Below, piece after piece: positions 1 to 8,702 of a DNA stretch of 64,000 nt. Location: the NCBI GenBank assembly GCA_026413755.1, contig JAOAKH010000008.1:1-64000 (forward strand), given 5' to 3'. Each line of letters starts with the position of its first letter. Position 1 is the first letter of the stretch. The DNA is from Acidilobaceae archaeon. Its GTDB lineage: Archaea; Thermoproteota; Thermoprotei_A; Sulfolobales; Acidilobaceae. The notes under the pieces were generated by a model. That model had not been told where the DNA came from. It worked only from the letters and a program-made list of their open reading frames with translations, and did no database searches. The translations under genes and the position numbers were made by a program.

Positions 1-1036
1 TGATAGTGCTGGGCCTCACCACGTTGAAGTACCTGTACAGCTCCTCCTCGCTGTAGCCTCGCGCGATGCTCAAGTGCTTCTCTATGAGAGGCCTAAGCAC
101 AGTCACGAAGGAGAAGCTCCTCCCTACTACGTTCTCCCAGAACCTGCTCTGGCTCTCGTGAACTCCTAGGCTAGCGCCGCCCTCCAATGGAGTCATGGCA
201 AGAGCTTCGTCCACGTTCATGTCGTATATAGCATGGCCGAACTCGTGGATGGCTGCAAAGAGGCTCCTCCTGAAGTCCCTTCCCTCGTATCTTGTCGTTA
301 TCCTCACGTCCCAGAGCGATACACCTACTGTAAAGGGGTGGGGGCTCACGTCAAGCCTCCCCCTGCTCCAGGGGAAGCCTAGTATGGTGAGCACCTCCCT
401 GTTCAGCCTCTCCAGCTCCTCCTTCTCATATGCTACCCCCTCCAGCTCGTGAGCTCTGGGGTAGTAGCCGTCCTCGCTCACCTTCTCTAGAACTCTCTTT
501 ATGGCCGGCACGAGCGAGCGGAACATGAACTCCACGTCCTTATCCGTCAGCCCTTCCTCATAATAGTCTAGGAGGGCATCGTAGGGGTGCTCCTTGTAGC
601 CTAGATGCTCTGCGAACTCTCTCCTGAGCTGGAACACCCTCTCCAGGTAGGGCTCGAACGCCTTGAAGTTGCCCTGAGCTTTCGCATCTCTCCAGACCTT
701 AGAGGCCTCAACCCTCAGCTTTGCCAGCTCGTAGTGGACCTTCTCGGGCACCTTCCTTAGCCTCTCCAGCTCCCTCCCCAGCACCCTCGCCACACCGGCC
801 TCGTACTCGTTCAGCCCCTCTGCTCCCATGACCTTCTCCACGAGAGGAGCAACGTCTTGTAGGAAGAGCCTCCTGTAGAGAAGTGCCAGCTCGGCAGAGG
901 CAACAGATCTGCCCTTGACGCCCTCCTCGGGCATATATGTCTCTGCATCCCACCCCATGAGACTCATTGCGTGGCCTAGGGACCAGAGTGCCCTGTACTT
1001 GTTGACGATCTCCTTCACGGTCTCGTTCACGAACAT
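1..1036 (-). CDS. M32 family metallocarboxypeptidase (N-terminal part, runs off window)
   Basis: Zinc carboxypeptidase of the thermostable Taq/Pfu type, removing C-terminal residues from peptides in the cytosol. Reading from ATG at 1036, about 345 residues are visible without a stop. The HEFGH zinc motif falls at residues 264-268, where M32 enzymes of about 500 residues carry it, so roughly the last third lies outside the window. The N terminus (MFVNETVKEIVNKY, then a tract around MGWDAET) also fits the family. The gene points away from the small gene at 1108, and the 71 bp between them must hold both promoters. Base use is like the neighbours. Confidence 0.9.
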   Translation of the reverse strand, partial: MFVNETVKEIVNKYRALWSLGHAMSLMGWDAETYMPEEGVKGRSVASAELALLYRRLFLQDVAPLVEKVMGAEGLNEYEAGVARVLGRELERLRKVPEKVHYELAKLRVEASKVWRDAKAQGNFKAFEPYLERVFQLRREFAEHLGYKEHPYDALLDYYEEGLTDKDVEFMFRSLVPAIKRVLEKVSEDGYYPRAHELEGVAYEKEELERLNREVLTILGFPWSRGRLDVSPHPFTVGVSLWDVRITTRYEGRDFRRSLFAAIHEFGHAIYDMNVDEALAMTPLEGGASLGVHESQSRFWENVVGRSFSFVTVLRPLIEKHLSIARGYSEEELYRYFNVVRPSTI

Positions 1037-1107
1037 GAGCCTCGCCTCGAACGAAAACGTGCCTAAAGCTATTAAGTGATCACAACAGTGCTACCCGAGG
1101 AGATCCC

Positions 1108-1335
1108 TTGAGGATTGCGAAAAACAAGGAGATAAAGAGAGCGCTCATAGAGACAGTGAAGGAAAACGTGAGCCTAGAGGAGGTGAAGGAGTGGCTATGG
1201 GAGGACTTCGGCGTAAGGGTGAAGAGCTGGGAAGAGGCGGAGAAGTTCATGATGAGGGACGAGGTCTCCGTCTCTGACATATATGTGTTCCTACTCGAGA
1301 ACGAGGTAGAGATAAAGGGCATAGAAGAGCTCTGA
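1108..1335 (+). CDS. Small hypothetical protein, 75 aa
   Basis: I do not recognise this family. The 75-residue product is highly charged, rich in Glu and Lys, and looks all-helical with no Cys and no membrane segment. TTG at 1108 follows a purine-rich GAGGAG stretch at a proper distance for a ribosome binding site. It sits 38 bp before the ornithine carbamoyltransferase on the same strand and could be co-transcribed. An antisense ORF over it is longer but lacks a ribosome site and has shadow-like composition (Ser/Thr/Phe rich), so the plus-strand reading is preferred. Confidence 0.55.
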   Translation: MRIAKNKEIKRALIETVKENVSLEEVKEWLWEDFGVRVKSWEEAEKFMMRDEVSVSDIYVFLLENEVEIKGIEEL

Positions 1336-1373
1336 TATATAATTTTAGCGCAAGCCCCTACGCGGCGAGGGCC

Positions 1374-2306
1374 TTGAGGCTCAAAGGTAGGCATCTCATA
1401 GAGCTCACGGACTACTCACCGGAGGAGGTCAGGTTCATCGTGGAGACGGGGCTAGAGATGAAGAGGCGCTTTTATGCTGGCGAGAGAATCGTAGAAGTCC
1501 TGCCAGGGAGGACCATAGCACTCGTCTTCGAGAAGCCGAGCACCCGCACTAGGGTCAGCTTCGAGGTGGCGGCAAGGCAGCTGGGCGCGAGCTCTCTCTA
1601 CCTAGGCTGGAACGACCTTCAGTTGGCCAGGGGCGAGACGCTAGCAGACACAGCGAGGACCCTCTCGAGGTACGTGGATGGCATAGTTGCAAGGGTAAAG
1701 GAGCACTGGAAAGTAGTGGAGCTAGCTAAGTACTCCAGCGTGCCCGTCATTAACGGCCTCAGCGACCTCAGCCACCCAGTTCAGGCGCTGGGGGACATGA
1801 TGACAATATTGGAGAAGAAGGGAAGACTCGCAGGCATAAGGCTTGCCTTTGTGGGCGACGGTTCGGATAACGTTCTCAACAGTCTCATAGCTGCTGCCTC
1901 TAGGCTCGGCGTGCATGTAATCGTCGCCTCTCCGAGGCAGCTGAGGCCTGACGAGGAAATATTGAAGAACGCCCTGGAGGTCGCAAAGGAATCGGGTGCT
2001 ACGATCGAGTTCACGGAAGACCCCAGGGAGGCGGTGAGCGGTGCAGACGTGGTTTACACAGACGTATGGGTGAGCATGGGGCAAGAGGCGCTGAGGGAGG
2101 AAAAGGTTAGGCTCCTCTCGCCATATCAGGTCAACTCGAAGCTCATGGAGGCGGCTCCAAAGGCCATCTTCATGCACTGCCTCCCTGCAAAAAGGGGTGA
2201 GGAGGTAACTGACGAGGTGATAGACGGGCCTCAGAGCGTCGTTTGGGATCAGGCTGAGAACAGGCTCCACGTTCAGAAGGCTGTTCTGGCGTTGTTGGTA
2301 CCCTAG
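1374..2306 (+). CDS. argF: Ornithine carbamoyltransferase
   Basis: Transfers the carbamoyl group of carbamoyl phosphate to ornithine, giving citrulline for arginine synthesis. The carbamoyl-phosphate loop STRTR is at residues 56-60 and the ornithine-loop HCLP motif at 268-271, which separates OTC from aspartate carbamoyltransferase. Length 310 is normal. Start TTG at 1374 is preceded by GGCGAGGG. The carbamate kinase at 10054-10980 can make or use the same carbamoyl phosphate; in Pyrococcus a carbamate-kinase-like enzyme supplies OTC directly, so a similar partnership is possible here (inference). Confidence 0.95.
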   Translation: MRLKGRHLIELTDYSPEEVRFIVETGLEMKRRFYAGERIVEVLPGRTIALVFEKPSTRTRVSFEVAARQLGASSLYLGWNDLQLARGETLADTARTLSRYVDGIVARVKEHWKVVELAKYSSVPVINGLSDLSHPVQALGDMMTILEKKGRLAGIRLAFVGDGSDNVLNSLIAAASRLGVHVIVASPRQLRPDEEILKNALEVAKESGATIEFTEDPREAVSGADVVYTDVWVSMGQEALREEKVRLLSPYQVNSKLMEAAPKAIFMHCLPAKRGEEVTDEVIDGPQSVVWDQAENRLHVQKAVLALLVP

Positions 2307-2345
2307 CGCATATTAGTTTAGGGACTTTTTCTCTCGGGGGGAGAG

Positions 2346-3452
2346 ATGGAGCTAGGCGAGAAGATCCAGCTGACAAGGGAGGAGCTGGCAGCACTGCTGA
2401 AAGAGCTTAAGAAGTGGAGCGCACCTGCTACTGTGCTCCTCAGCCTCTACGTTCCTCCAGGCAGGCCTGTGAGCGACGTGCTCCAGCTGCTTAGGCAGGA
2501 GTATGCTATAACAGATAACATAAAGCTGAAGCGAACTAGGCAGGCAGTGAAGAGGGCTCTGTCGGGAGCTATAGAGAGAATGCAGATGGTTCAGAAGATC
2601 CCCCCGAACGGCCTAGTTATCTTCTGTGGGGAGAACGTGGAGAACGGGGACTTCATGTGCATAATGCTCTCCCCGCCCGAGAAGGTGCCAGTTTTCTACT
2701 ATAGGACCGAGAAGAGCTTCATCACCTCATTCCTAGAGGAGATGGTAGAGGAGAAAGACGCAATAGGCATAATCATAGTTGAGAGGGATCAGGCAACGGT
2801 AGGCATCCTCAAGGGAGGGAGGATAGAGGTCCTCGATGAGATAGAGGGCTTTGTGCCTGGGAAGCACGAGAAAGGAGGCCAGAGCCAGAGGAGGTACGAG
2901 AGGATCATTGAGCAGCTGGTGGACGAGTTCTTCAAGAAGGTGGGGGAAGTAGCTAACATGCACTTTGTCCCCTTGCTAGAGAAGGGAATCTTGAAGGGCA
3001 TAGTGATAGGTGGCCCTGGCTATGCTAAGGTCGACTTCTACAAGGGGAACTACCTGGATTACAGGCTGCAGCAGCTGGTTTCTCCTGAGCTAGTTGACGT
3101 AGCCTACCAGGGCTACGAGGGGCTGAAGGAGGCAGTCATGAAGGCCCAGAACGTAGTCCAGGCCCAGCTGTACAGGGAGGCCTCTGAGGCCCTAGAGGAG
3201 TTCAAGCTGCACCTAGTCCAGCTCTCTGGGCTTGCAGTTTACGGCGAGAGGGAGGTAAGCTTAGCTCTAGAGGCAGGTGCTGTTAGGGTGCTCATAGTTC
3301 ACCAGGAGAGGGAGGACGTTAGCAGGTGGAAGGAGCTAGCAGAGGCAAAGGGAGCTAAGACAATAGTGATCCCTGCAGGGCTCCCGGAGGCAGAGTGGTT
3401 CAAGGAGTTCGCGGGGGTAGCTGGGATTCTTAGGTACAAGTGGTCCCCCTAG
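2346..3452 (+). CDS. prf1: Peptide chain release factor aRF1
   Basis: Archaeal class I release factor, decoding all three stop codons and triggering peptide release on the ribosome. The GGQ motif that enters the peptidyl transferase centre is at 177-179. Domain order N, M and C and the length of 368 aa match eRF1/aRF1. The decoding loop is unusual: the canonical TASNIKS reads ITDNIKL here, with NIKL at 58-61, so the conserved Ser is Leu. Genes in this window end in TAG, TGA and TAA alike, so decoding breadth seems unchanged. The stop overlaps that of the convergent nadM in one CTAG. Confidence 0.95.
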   Translation: MELGEKIQLTREELAALLKELKKWSAPATVLLSLYVPPGRPVSDVLQLLRQEYAITDNIKLKRTRQAVKRALSGAIERMQMVQKIPPNGLVIFCGENVENGDFMCIMLSPPEKVPVFYYRTEKSFITSFLEEMVEEKDAIGIIIVERDQATVGILKGGRIEVLDEIEGFVPGKHEKGGQSQRRYERIIEQLVDEFFKKVGEVANMHFVPLLEKGILKGIVIGGPGYAKVDFYKGNYLDYRLQQLVSPELVDVAYQGYEGLKEAVMKAQNVVQAQLYREASEALEEFKLHLVQLSGLAVYGEREVSLALEAGAVRVLIVHQEREDVSRWKELAEAKGAKTIVIPAGLPEAEWFKEFAGVAGILRYKWSP

Positions 3453-3970
3453 TCCCCCGAGTGCATCCACCTGATCCTCTCCACGCCACCCACCTCCTCT
3501 ATGAAGTTTGCAGTGGAGGGAGTAACGGCCTTCTTCCAGCTATCATCTCCCTTAGCTATCTTCCTCCTTATGACCTCTCCCCTCCACTCGTCCCTGTTAA
3601 AAAGGGGCGGCCGGATCACTTTGATCCCTGCATCCATGAATATCTTCGAGATAACGGGGTTCCTAGTTAATATGGCCTCTACGCGGGGAACGTAAGACAG
3701 CACGTAGTAGACGCTGCCTATGCTAGTCTCCAAAGTGTGGATAGTTGCAGTGATCACCCTCGAGAGGGGGATGCCGCTGTCTGTGCACGAGAGCCTTATC
3801 ATCTCTATCCTCTCCCCTGCCGTGAAGGGGTTCCTTGGCGTGTAGTTCTCAGAAGCCATGCCGATAAGGAGTACTATCTCTTCATAGCCAGAGGCTAGAG
3901 TCCACTCTACTATGCTCAGGTGGCCTAGGTGGAACGGTTGGAACCTACCGAAAAGGAGCGCCCTTTTCAT
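3449..3970 (-). CDS. nadM: Nicotinamide-nucleotide adenylyltransferase, archaeal NadM type
   Basis: Joins NMN and ATP to make NAD+. The N terminus has the nucleotidyltransferase motif GRFQPFHLGH at residues 8-17 when read from ATG 3970. About 173 residues is the archaeal NMNAT length. A further in-frame ATG lies at 3976, inside a TGATG overlap with the stop of the upstream protease gene, so translation may be coupled; 3970 matches homologue N termini better. It is the last gene of a long minus-strand run starting with MBF1 at 8588. The 3' end shares CTAG with the convergent aRF1 gene. Confidence 0.93.
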   Translation of the reverse strand: MKRALLFGRFQPFHLGHLSIVEWTLASGYEEIVLLIGMASENYTPRNPFTAGERIEMIRLSCTDSGIPLSRVITATIHTLETSIGSVYYVLSYVPRVEAILTRNPVISKIFMDAGIKVIRPPLFNRDEWRGEVIRRKIAKGDDSWKKAVTPSTANFIEEVGGVERIRWMHSGD

Positions 3971-3975
3971 ACACA

Positions 3976-4542
3976 TCACGCCAAGTATGCAAGCAAGGCT
4001 ACAGAGGCCAGCAGCATGGCTCCCCATGCCACGGGGCTACCCCTGAATATCTTGGATCCGTCAAGGGGCGGGATGGGGAGGAGGTTAAAGAAGGCGAGCC
4101 AGGCGTTTATGAAGGCTACGGCGCTCATAAAGCCAGGAGAGAAGGGAGAGAGAAGGAGGGCAGCTAGGGCTAAGCCTATGTTTGTCAAGGGGCCTGCCGC
4201 CACCGAGTATAGGACGCCCCTGCTGTCCCCCCAGCCTAGCACCCTCACATAGCCGGGCGCTATGAGCACAAAGGGCAGGAAGCCAGAAAGGAAAGTTACT
4301 ATGAGTCCCGGCACGTATGCCACAAAGTCGGCCGCGAAGCCGTACATCCTGGCTACCCCTCTATGCGCCAGCTCATGAAGCGCGAACCCCAGGAGAACCC
4401 CGACAAAGTGTGGGGAGAGGAAGAAGCCTAAGCTAAGCGCGTCCTCCTTGCCGAAGGCGAAGGAGAGCGCGGCTATGGCGAGGACCCAGGATATGGGCTC
4501 CCCTATCTCTCCTTCCGCGAGCCTTCTGAGCACTCGCCGCAC
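3976..4542 (-). CDS. Site-2 protease-like M50 membrane metallopeptidase
   Basis: Integral membrane zinc protease of the S2P/M50 family, which cuts substrates within the membrane, often in regulated proteolysis. HELAH at residues 56-60 is the zinc site within a membrane helix. The second family motif, NLLPIPPLDG, ends at residue 162 and supplies the third ligand. Five or six hydrophobic segments span the 188 residues and there is no PDZ or CBS domain, so it is a minimal version. Start GTG at 4542. Substrate unknown; the nearby transcription factors TFE and MBF1 are soluble and not obvious targets. Confidence 0.88.
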   Translation of the reverse strand: MRRVLRRLAEGEIGEPISWVLAIAALSFAFGKEDALSLGFFLSPHFVGVLLGFALHELAHRGVARMYGFAADFVAYVPGLIVTFLSGFLPFVLIAPGYVRVLGWGDSRGVLYSVAAGPLTNIGLALAALLLSPFSPGFMSAVAFINAWLAFFNLLPIPPLDGSKIFRGSPVAWGAMLLASVALLAYLA

Positions 4543-4572
4543 CGCCTATGCGAGTCCAGGGAGCCTTAATAA

Positions 4573-4923
4573 TCAGTCCTTAGAGCAGAGGGCCCTCGAG
4601 ACCTTCAAGAGGCCGACGAGGACTGCCCTCGCCTCTCCCATGAGCTCGCTGCCCCCGAGCAGCCTTATGTGGGAGCTGATCCTGTTCGCTACGTCGCAAG
4701 ATATGACGCTCACTGCGATCGAGTTCCCCCTCTCCGCATGCCTTACGAGGCTTGTGCTGTCAGCTATGAGGCTATCTAGGAATATTTTCCAGGAGTATAG
4801 CTCTGCCTGACCGCTCAAGTCCAGCTTTAAGGATGAGAGCCTTCTCTCCAAGTTGGATAGCCTTGCCCTCTGTTCCAGCAGGGCCGCCTGAAGGCCCTTC
4901 AGCTCCTCTATCATAGCTTCCAC
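4573..4923 (-). CDS. Hypothetical coiled-coil protein, 116 aa
   Basis: Not recognised. The first 45 residues form a strong heptad-like coiled coil (Leu/Glu/Arg rich); the rest appears helical, with two Cys and no membrane segment. Start GTG at 4923. It lies 56 bp after the DNA methyltransferase and 30 bp before the site-2 protease, all on the minus strand, so co-transcription is likely. Whether it serves the methyltransferase, the protease or neither cannot be told from sequence. Confidence 0.6.
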   Translation of the reverse strand: MEAMIEELKGLQAALLEQRARLSNLERRLSSLKLDLSGQAELYSWKIFLDSLIADSTSLVRHAERGNSIAVSVISCDVANRISSHIRLLGGSELMGEARAVLVGLLKVSRALCSKD

Positions 4924-4979
4924 TACTCTTCCCTTGCTTCCCTGTGGGCGAGGAAGGATATGCGAGGGGAGAGCAGGTA

Positions 4980-5945
4980 TTACCCTTTGAGGAGGCTCAG
5001 GAGGTAAACGGCTATGGAGCGTGCAAGGGAGGGAGGCACAGCCTCTCCAACCATGTTATACTGCGCGTCCCTGTTGCCAAGGAACAAGTGATGATCTGGG
5101 AAGGACATGAGCCTTGCCTGCTCCCTCACCGTGAGCAGCCTCGGCTCATATGGGTGAATGAACCTCGAGGAGCCCATCACGGTGGGCGCTCTACTGCGCG
5201 GATCGAGCTTCACGTAATTTGGCAGAGTTCCCTCGGCCCCCTGGAACCTTATGAGAGCTCTCCCCCACTTCAGCTTGTGGAGCCTCCTCCTATGTCTTCT
5301 CGGCGCCTCTGCTGGGTACTCGTGATTAGGTAGGTAGGAGCCGGGAGGGGGCATGTCCTCCAGCACTTCCCCCACCGTAGGCCCAGGGGACTTTGGGGGG
5401 AGTAGCCTCACGTTAGAGATAAAGACCCTTACCCTCTCACTAGGGCTACCATGTTCCTCTGCCCTGAGGACGTTGAAGTAGATTTCACCGTAGCCCACCC
5501 TCTTCAACTCCAGAGATATACTCTCCTTTATAGGCCCCTCCAGTATCCCGGGGACGTTCTCAATGACGAAGAAGGTAGGCCTGAGCTCCCCTATGAGCCT
5601 TATAGCGTGGAGGAAGAGGACGCCGTGAGGATCAGAGTACAGCCTGTCAAGTGGGTCCTTCATCCTGTTAGGGTTGGCAGACGTGAAGGGCTCGCAGGGA
5701 GGGCTAGCGATGACTACATCTGCCTCGCCGCTCCCATACCCAGCGACCTCCTTTAGCTCCCGGTGGCTGACCTCCTTAATGTCTTCGGCTATAACTGCCG
5801 CGTGGGGGAAGTTTACCTTGAAGGTCTTTGCAGCCGGCGGGTAGTTGTCCACGGCGGCCACAGTGACGAAGCCCGCCTCTTCAAAGCCTCTAGAGAAGCC
5901 CCCTCCTCCCGCGAAAAGATCAACTACTATATATTTTCCTCTCAT
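4980..5945 (-). CDS. DNA (cytosine-5) methyltransferase
   Basis: Transfers methyl from S-adenosylmethionine to C5 of cytosine in DNA. Motif [13 protein letters not shown] (9-20), the catalytic Pro-Pro-Cys of motif IV at 82-84 (within SPPCEPFTSAN), ENV of motif VI at 129-131, RVR of motif VIII at 171-173, a target-recognition stretch, and motif X near the end (NMVGEAVPPSLA) occur in canonical order. Length 321 is short but complete. Start ATG 5945 follows GGAGG and overlaps the last 26 bp of TFE, so expression is tied to a core transcription factor. No restriction endonuclease gene is visible in the window; it may be a stand-alone methylase. Confidence 0.92.
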   Translation of the reverse strand: MRGKYIVVDLFAGGGGFSRGFEEAGFVTVAAVDNYPPAAKTFKVNFPHAAVIAEDIKEVSHRELKEVAGYGSGEADVVIASPPCEPFTSANPNRMKDPLDRLYSDPHGVLFLHAIRLIGELRPTFFVIENVPGILEGPIKESISLELKRVGYGEIYFNVLRAEEHGSPSERVRVFISNVRLLPPKSPGPTVGEVLEDMPPPGSYLPNHEYPAEAPRRHRRRLHKLKWGRALIRFQGAEGTLPNYVKLDPRSRAPTVMGSSRFIHPYEPRLLTVREQARLMSFPDHHLFLGNRDAQYNMVGEAVPPSLARSIAVYLLSLLKG

Positions 5946-6483
5946 CCTCCTCTATCTCCTGCTCTAGTTCCTTAATGAACCTCCTGAGCTCTTCTACGGC
6001 TTTCTGATTGTCATTTCTTTCCAATACGGCACCACAGCGCGGGCAAGAGAACTCGTAGTCGAAGGCCTCGCTGAAGGAATACCTACTGCCGTCAAGTGGG
6101 CACACATAAAACTCTGCGCTCATCTCGTGCTCCAGTCGGTACTTTAGCTTTGAGACGACAGCCCTTTTCCTCTTGAGGAGCCCCAGATTTATGGAGTCTA
6201 TGTCCACCCTCCAGTAGTACCTCACAAGCTCTTGTGGAGGCAGCTTCCTCTTGCTGCTAATCATCATCTTAGCCTCGGCGAACATCCTCAATATCTTTCT
6301 CACGTCCTGCTGTTTGTAGCCAGTTATCTCCTCCAGTTCCACGTCGCTCAATCCCTTGTCATTACCGAAGCTGGCCTCCAGCACAAGCCTGAAGACATGC
6401 TTGGCCTTCTGAGGGTCCACCTCGTTCGATATGGCTAGACGTTCTATGAACCTCTCAATGCTCTTCATTATTTTATCTGCCAT
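5920..6483 (-). CDS. tfe: Transcription initiation factor TFE, alpha subunit
   Basis: Archaeal homologue of TFIIE-alpha, helping open the promoter with RNA polymerase, TBP and TFB. An N-terminal winged helix (about 5-90) is followed by a linker helix and a C-terminal zinc ribbon (about 126-155), then an acidic helical tail. The ribbon shows Cys128, Cys147 and Cys150 but Asp131 where the second Cys of the first knuckle would be expected. ATG 6483 overlaps the stop of the upstream aTrm56 gene; an in-frame TTG at 6486 is the alternative. The 3' end overlaps the methyltransferase start by 26 bp. Confidence 0.92.
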   Translation of the reverse strand: MADKIMKSIERFIERLAISNEVDPQKAKHVFRLVLEASFGNDKGLSDVELEEITGYKQQDVRKILRMFAEAKMMISSKRKLPPQELVRYYWRVDIDSINLGLLKRKRAVVSKLKYRLEHEMSAEFYVCPLDGSRYSFSEAFDYEFSCPRCGAVLERNDNQKAVEELRRFIKELEQEIEEDERKIYSS

Positions 6484-7030
6484 CAACCCTCATCACTCTC
6501 TTGCCCTTCTCAGAGGGGATTATCTTGAGCTTCGCGCCCTCAAACATAATATTAGTCCAGCTACCCCTAAATAACCTATCTAGAAACAGTGCTAAGGCGG
6601 AGACCTCGCTGTGGGGCTGGTTCCCGACTGCGACGTTGTAGTGTGCGATCTCGTAGTACTCCCTTCTCACCTTCTCCGCTCCTACTATAACTAACTTGGG
6701 CCTCGGGGAGGAGGCTATGGAATCTATGATCTTCTCCAGAGGCACGCCGTACATGGTAAGGTGTATCACGTCGCCCTCCCAAGAAGAGGCATACCTAAGC
6801 CCGTCCACGCCGCACTCAAGGTGCATTTTGCCTCCCCACGACCTCAGCACTTTCTCTATAGATCTCATCACATGATCGTCGCAGGTACCTTCCATCACGA
6901 AACCGTTGGCGCCGAAGGCTCTGGCCACTAGAGCTACGTGGGTGGTGATCCTCCTGTCCCTTTCGGGCCTGTGGCCGAGGCGGAGCACGTAGACCTTTCC
7001 ATACACCCTAAGCTGGGGGAGCCCGTTCAA
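6473..7030 (-). CDS. trm56: tRNA (cytidine-56-2'-O)-methyltransferase
   Basis: SPOUT-class enzyme methylating the ribose of C56 in the T-loop of tRNAs, a mark found in Archaea. The N-terminal run [16 protein letters not shown] and the knot-region motif [18 protein letters not shown] are the family hallmarks. 185 aa fits. Start TTG 7030 lies inside the 3' end of hflX (22 bp overlap), and its end overlaps tfe, giving translational coupling through hflX-trm56-tfe. Its presence means no C/D-box guide RNA is needed for this position, unlike in some Pyrobaculum. Confidence 0.93.
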   Translation of the reverse strand: MNGLPQLRVYGKVYVLRLGHRPERDRRITTHVALVARAFGANGFVMEGTCDDHVMRSIEKVLRSWGGKMHLECGVDGLRYASSWEGDVIHLTMYGVPLEKIIDSIASSPRPKLVIVGAEKVRREYYEIAHYNVAVGNQPHSEVSALALFLDRLFRGSWTNIMFEGAKLKIIPSEKGKRVMRVDGR

Positions 7031-8090
7031 CCCTCTCTGCTCCCCCTATGCCCAGCGCTGCTGCTATTGCCCTCTTCAGCTCCTCGAGGCCGAAACCTGT
7101 GAGGGCAGATATGGGAACAACGGCTGCAGGACGCCCCCTGGACTCCAGGACAGCGCGTAGTCCCTTCACCCTCTCCTCTACGTCGCCTGCCTTGTCTACC
7201 TTGTTTGCCACAAGGAGGAGCGGCCTATCGAGAGCCCCTATCTTGGACAGAGTCTGCAGGCCCGCAGCGACTTTCTCCTCCACGATCTCCCATCTTTCAG
7301 AGACGTCTACCACGAAAAGGATTAGGTCGGAGTGCCTTATCTCCTCCAGCACTACATGGAAGGCCTCTATTATTTCTGGCGGCACATCCCTTATGAAGCC
7401 TATGGTATCAATGAGGATCACCCTCTTCCCGCCTATTTCTATGGCAGTATGCTTGGGGTGAAGGGTAGTGAAGTACTCCTCCCCCACCTTCCTCGACTCC
7501 CCCGTTAGCTTGTTGAAGAGCGAGGTTTTGCCTGCAGAGGCGTAGCCAACTATGGAGATGTGGGGAATGCCGATCTCCCTCCTTGTCTCCATCCTTATGA
7601 GTCTGTGCCTCCTCAGCTCCTCTAGCTCTCTCCTTATCTTTGCTCGCCTGGTCGTGAGGTGCCTGTAGTAGCCGTCTATGGCATAGCCGCCAGGGCCCAG
7701 AAAGCCGGGGAGCTCACCCAGCTTGCTCCTCCTAAGCCACTCTCTAACCATGGGTATCTCGTGCTCTATCTTCGCCATCTCTATCTGGAGCTGCGCCTCC
7801 TTTGTCCCTGCGTGCTTTACGAAGATCTCCAAGATTAGCATAACTCTATCTATGACGCGCGTCTCCGTTCTCTTCATCAGCTGGAACGCAGAGGAGGGCT
7901 GCAGGTCACCGTAGAATATAATCACATGAGGCTTCTCCTTCCTAGCCGCTCTCCCGATCTGTTCTAATAACCCCCTCCCCACCCTCCTCTTGTACCTAGT
8001 TCTCCATGTCCTCATCACTTCGTAGCCCGCTATCCGCGAGAGGAGGAGGGCCTCCTCCAGCTGATCTTTCAGCTCTTTGGGGATGATCAT
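7008..8090 (-). CDS. hflX: HflX-family GTPase
   Basis: Ribosome-associated GTPase; HflX proteins split or rescue ribosomes under stress. An N-terminal HflX domain with a basic helical linker (about 1-175) precedes the G domain, with P-loop GYASAGKTS (182-190), a G3 DTIGF and NKVDK as G4. 360 aa matches archaeal HflX. Start ATG 8090, 15 bp after MBF1. The gene context (MBF1, tRNA methylase, TFE) is a translation/transcription housekeeping set. Confidence 0.92.
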   Translation of the reverse strand: MIIPKELKDQLEEALLLSRIAGYEVMRTWRTRYKRRVGRGLLEQIGRAARKEKPHVIIFYGDLQPSSAFQLMKRTETRVIDRVMLILEIFVKHAGTKEAQLQIEMAKIEHEIPMVREWLRRSKLGELPGFLGPGGYAIDGYYRHLTTRRAKIRRELEELRRHRLIRMETRREIGIPHISIVGYASAGKTSLFNKLTGESRKVGEEYFTTLHPKHTAIEIGGKRVILIDTIGFIRDVPPEIIEAFHVVLEEIRHSDLILFVVDVSERWEIVEEKVAAGLQTLSKIGALDRPLLLVANKVDKAGDVEERVKGLRAVLESRGRPAAVVPISALTGFGLEELKRAIAAALGIGGAERVERAPPA

Positions 8091-8105
8091 GTAAGCCTTC
8101 TCCAG

Positions 8106-8588
8106 CTACTCCTCACCCTTCTTCCTCACGACCACTATGTCTCCAAGCGTGACCTTTCCCGGGACTCTACTGAACTCCTCGTCGCTCTCCTCCGTAGGAA
8201 CTAAGAGCTTGACCTTGAGGATCTCCTCTATGCTCTTTGCTAGGCTTATTGTGGGCTTAAGCTTCCCCGCCTCTATCTTCCTCACCAGATCGACGCTCAC
8301 CCTTAGCCTCTGGGCTAGGACTGCCTCGCTCCACCCCCTCTCTTGCCTAGCCCTCTTGATCCTCTCTGCGTAGTCCTCAGTTATATCATAACTTTCGAGT
8401 CGGGGCTTGGGTTTTTGCTTGGGCTTCTCTGGGGCCTTCTGCCTTTGAGGAGGGGGGAGTATTGCCTTGGGGCCCAGCTTGCTGGCGCAGGAGGGGCAGG
8501 CGTTGAGCTCCACCTCCTCTACCTTAACTCTAACGAGGCTCTCCGCTGGGGCACCGCAGATCTCGCAGTACAGCTGTTTGCTCTTCAA
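8106..8588 (-). CDS. mbf1: Multiprotein bridging factor MBF1 (zinc ribbon + XRE HTH)
   Basis: Archaeal MBF1, a transcription- or translation-associated factor. An N-terminal zinc ribbon has Cys8, Cys11, Cys31 and Cys34, followed by a Pro/Lys linker and a helix-turn-helix of the XRE/cro type at about 73-130. TTG at 8588 starts the frame just after a TATA-like element on the minus strand (8619-8628), so the message has a very short leader. It heads the run of eight minus-strand genes that ends with nadM at 3449. Confidence 0.9.
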   Translation of the reverse strand: MKSKQLYCEICGAPAESLVRVKVEEVELNACPSCASKLGPKAILPPPQRQKAPEKPKQKPKPRLESYDITEDYAERIKRARQERGWSEAVLAQRLRVSVDLVRKIEAGKLKPTISLAKSIEEILKVKLLVPTEESDEEFSRVPGKVTLGDIVVVRKKGEE

Positions 8589-8618
8589 GAGGCATCCGCG
8601 CTATTTGTGCGGCGAAAG

Positions 8619-8670
8619 TATTTATTTCCTCGCGTGAGGCCCCAGTATTAGCTGGTTTCCTGACTAAAAG
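8619..8670. promoter_or_regulatory. Divergent promoter region mbf1 / PAN
   Basis: The 114 bp between the divergent starts holds an AT-rich TATA-like box read on the minus strand (8619-8628) about 25 bp before the likely mbf1 start site. A weaker element, CTAAAAGC at 8663-8670 on the plus strand, lies about 30 bp before the PAN start. Assigned by spacing only. Confidence 0.45.
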
Positions 8671-8702
8671 CATTATGAGGCCAAAGGAGGTCGGGGGAAG
8701 AT

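Noticed and set aside
1722-2270. Long antisense open frames opposite real genes (also 15043-15642, 42405-43208, 48339-49223, 30346-31147)
   Set aside because: They mirror AGG/CTC-rich codon use of the true genes, show Ser/Pro/Leu-rich shadow composition, lack ribosome sites, and overlap proteins with clear family motifs.
4573-4923. The gene next to the DNA methyltransferase as its restriction enzyme
   Set aside because: It is 116 aa of coiled coil with no nuclease motif.
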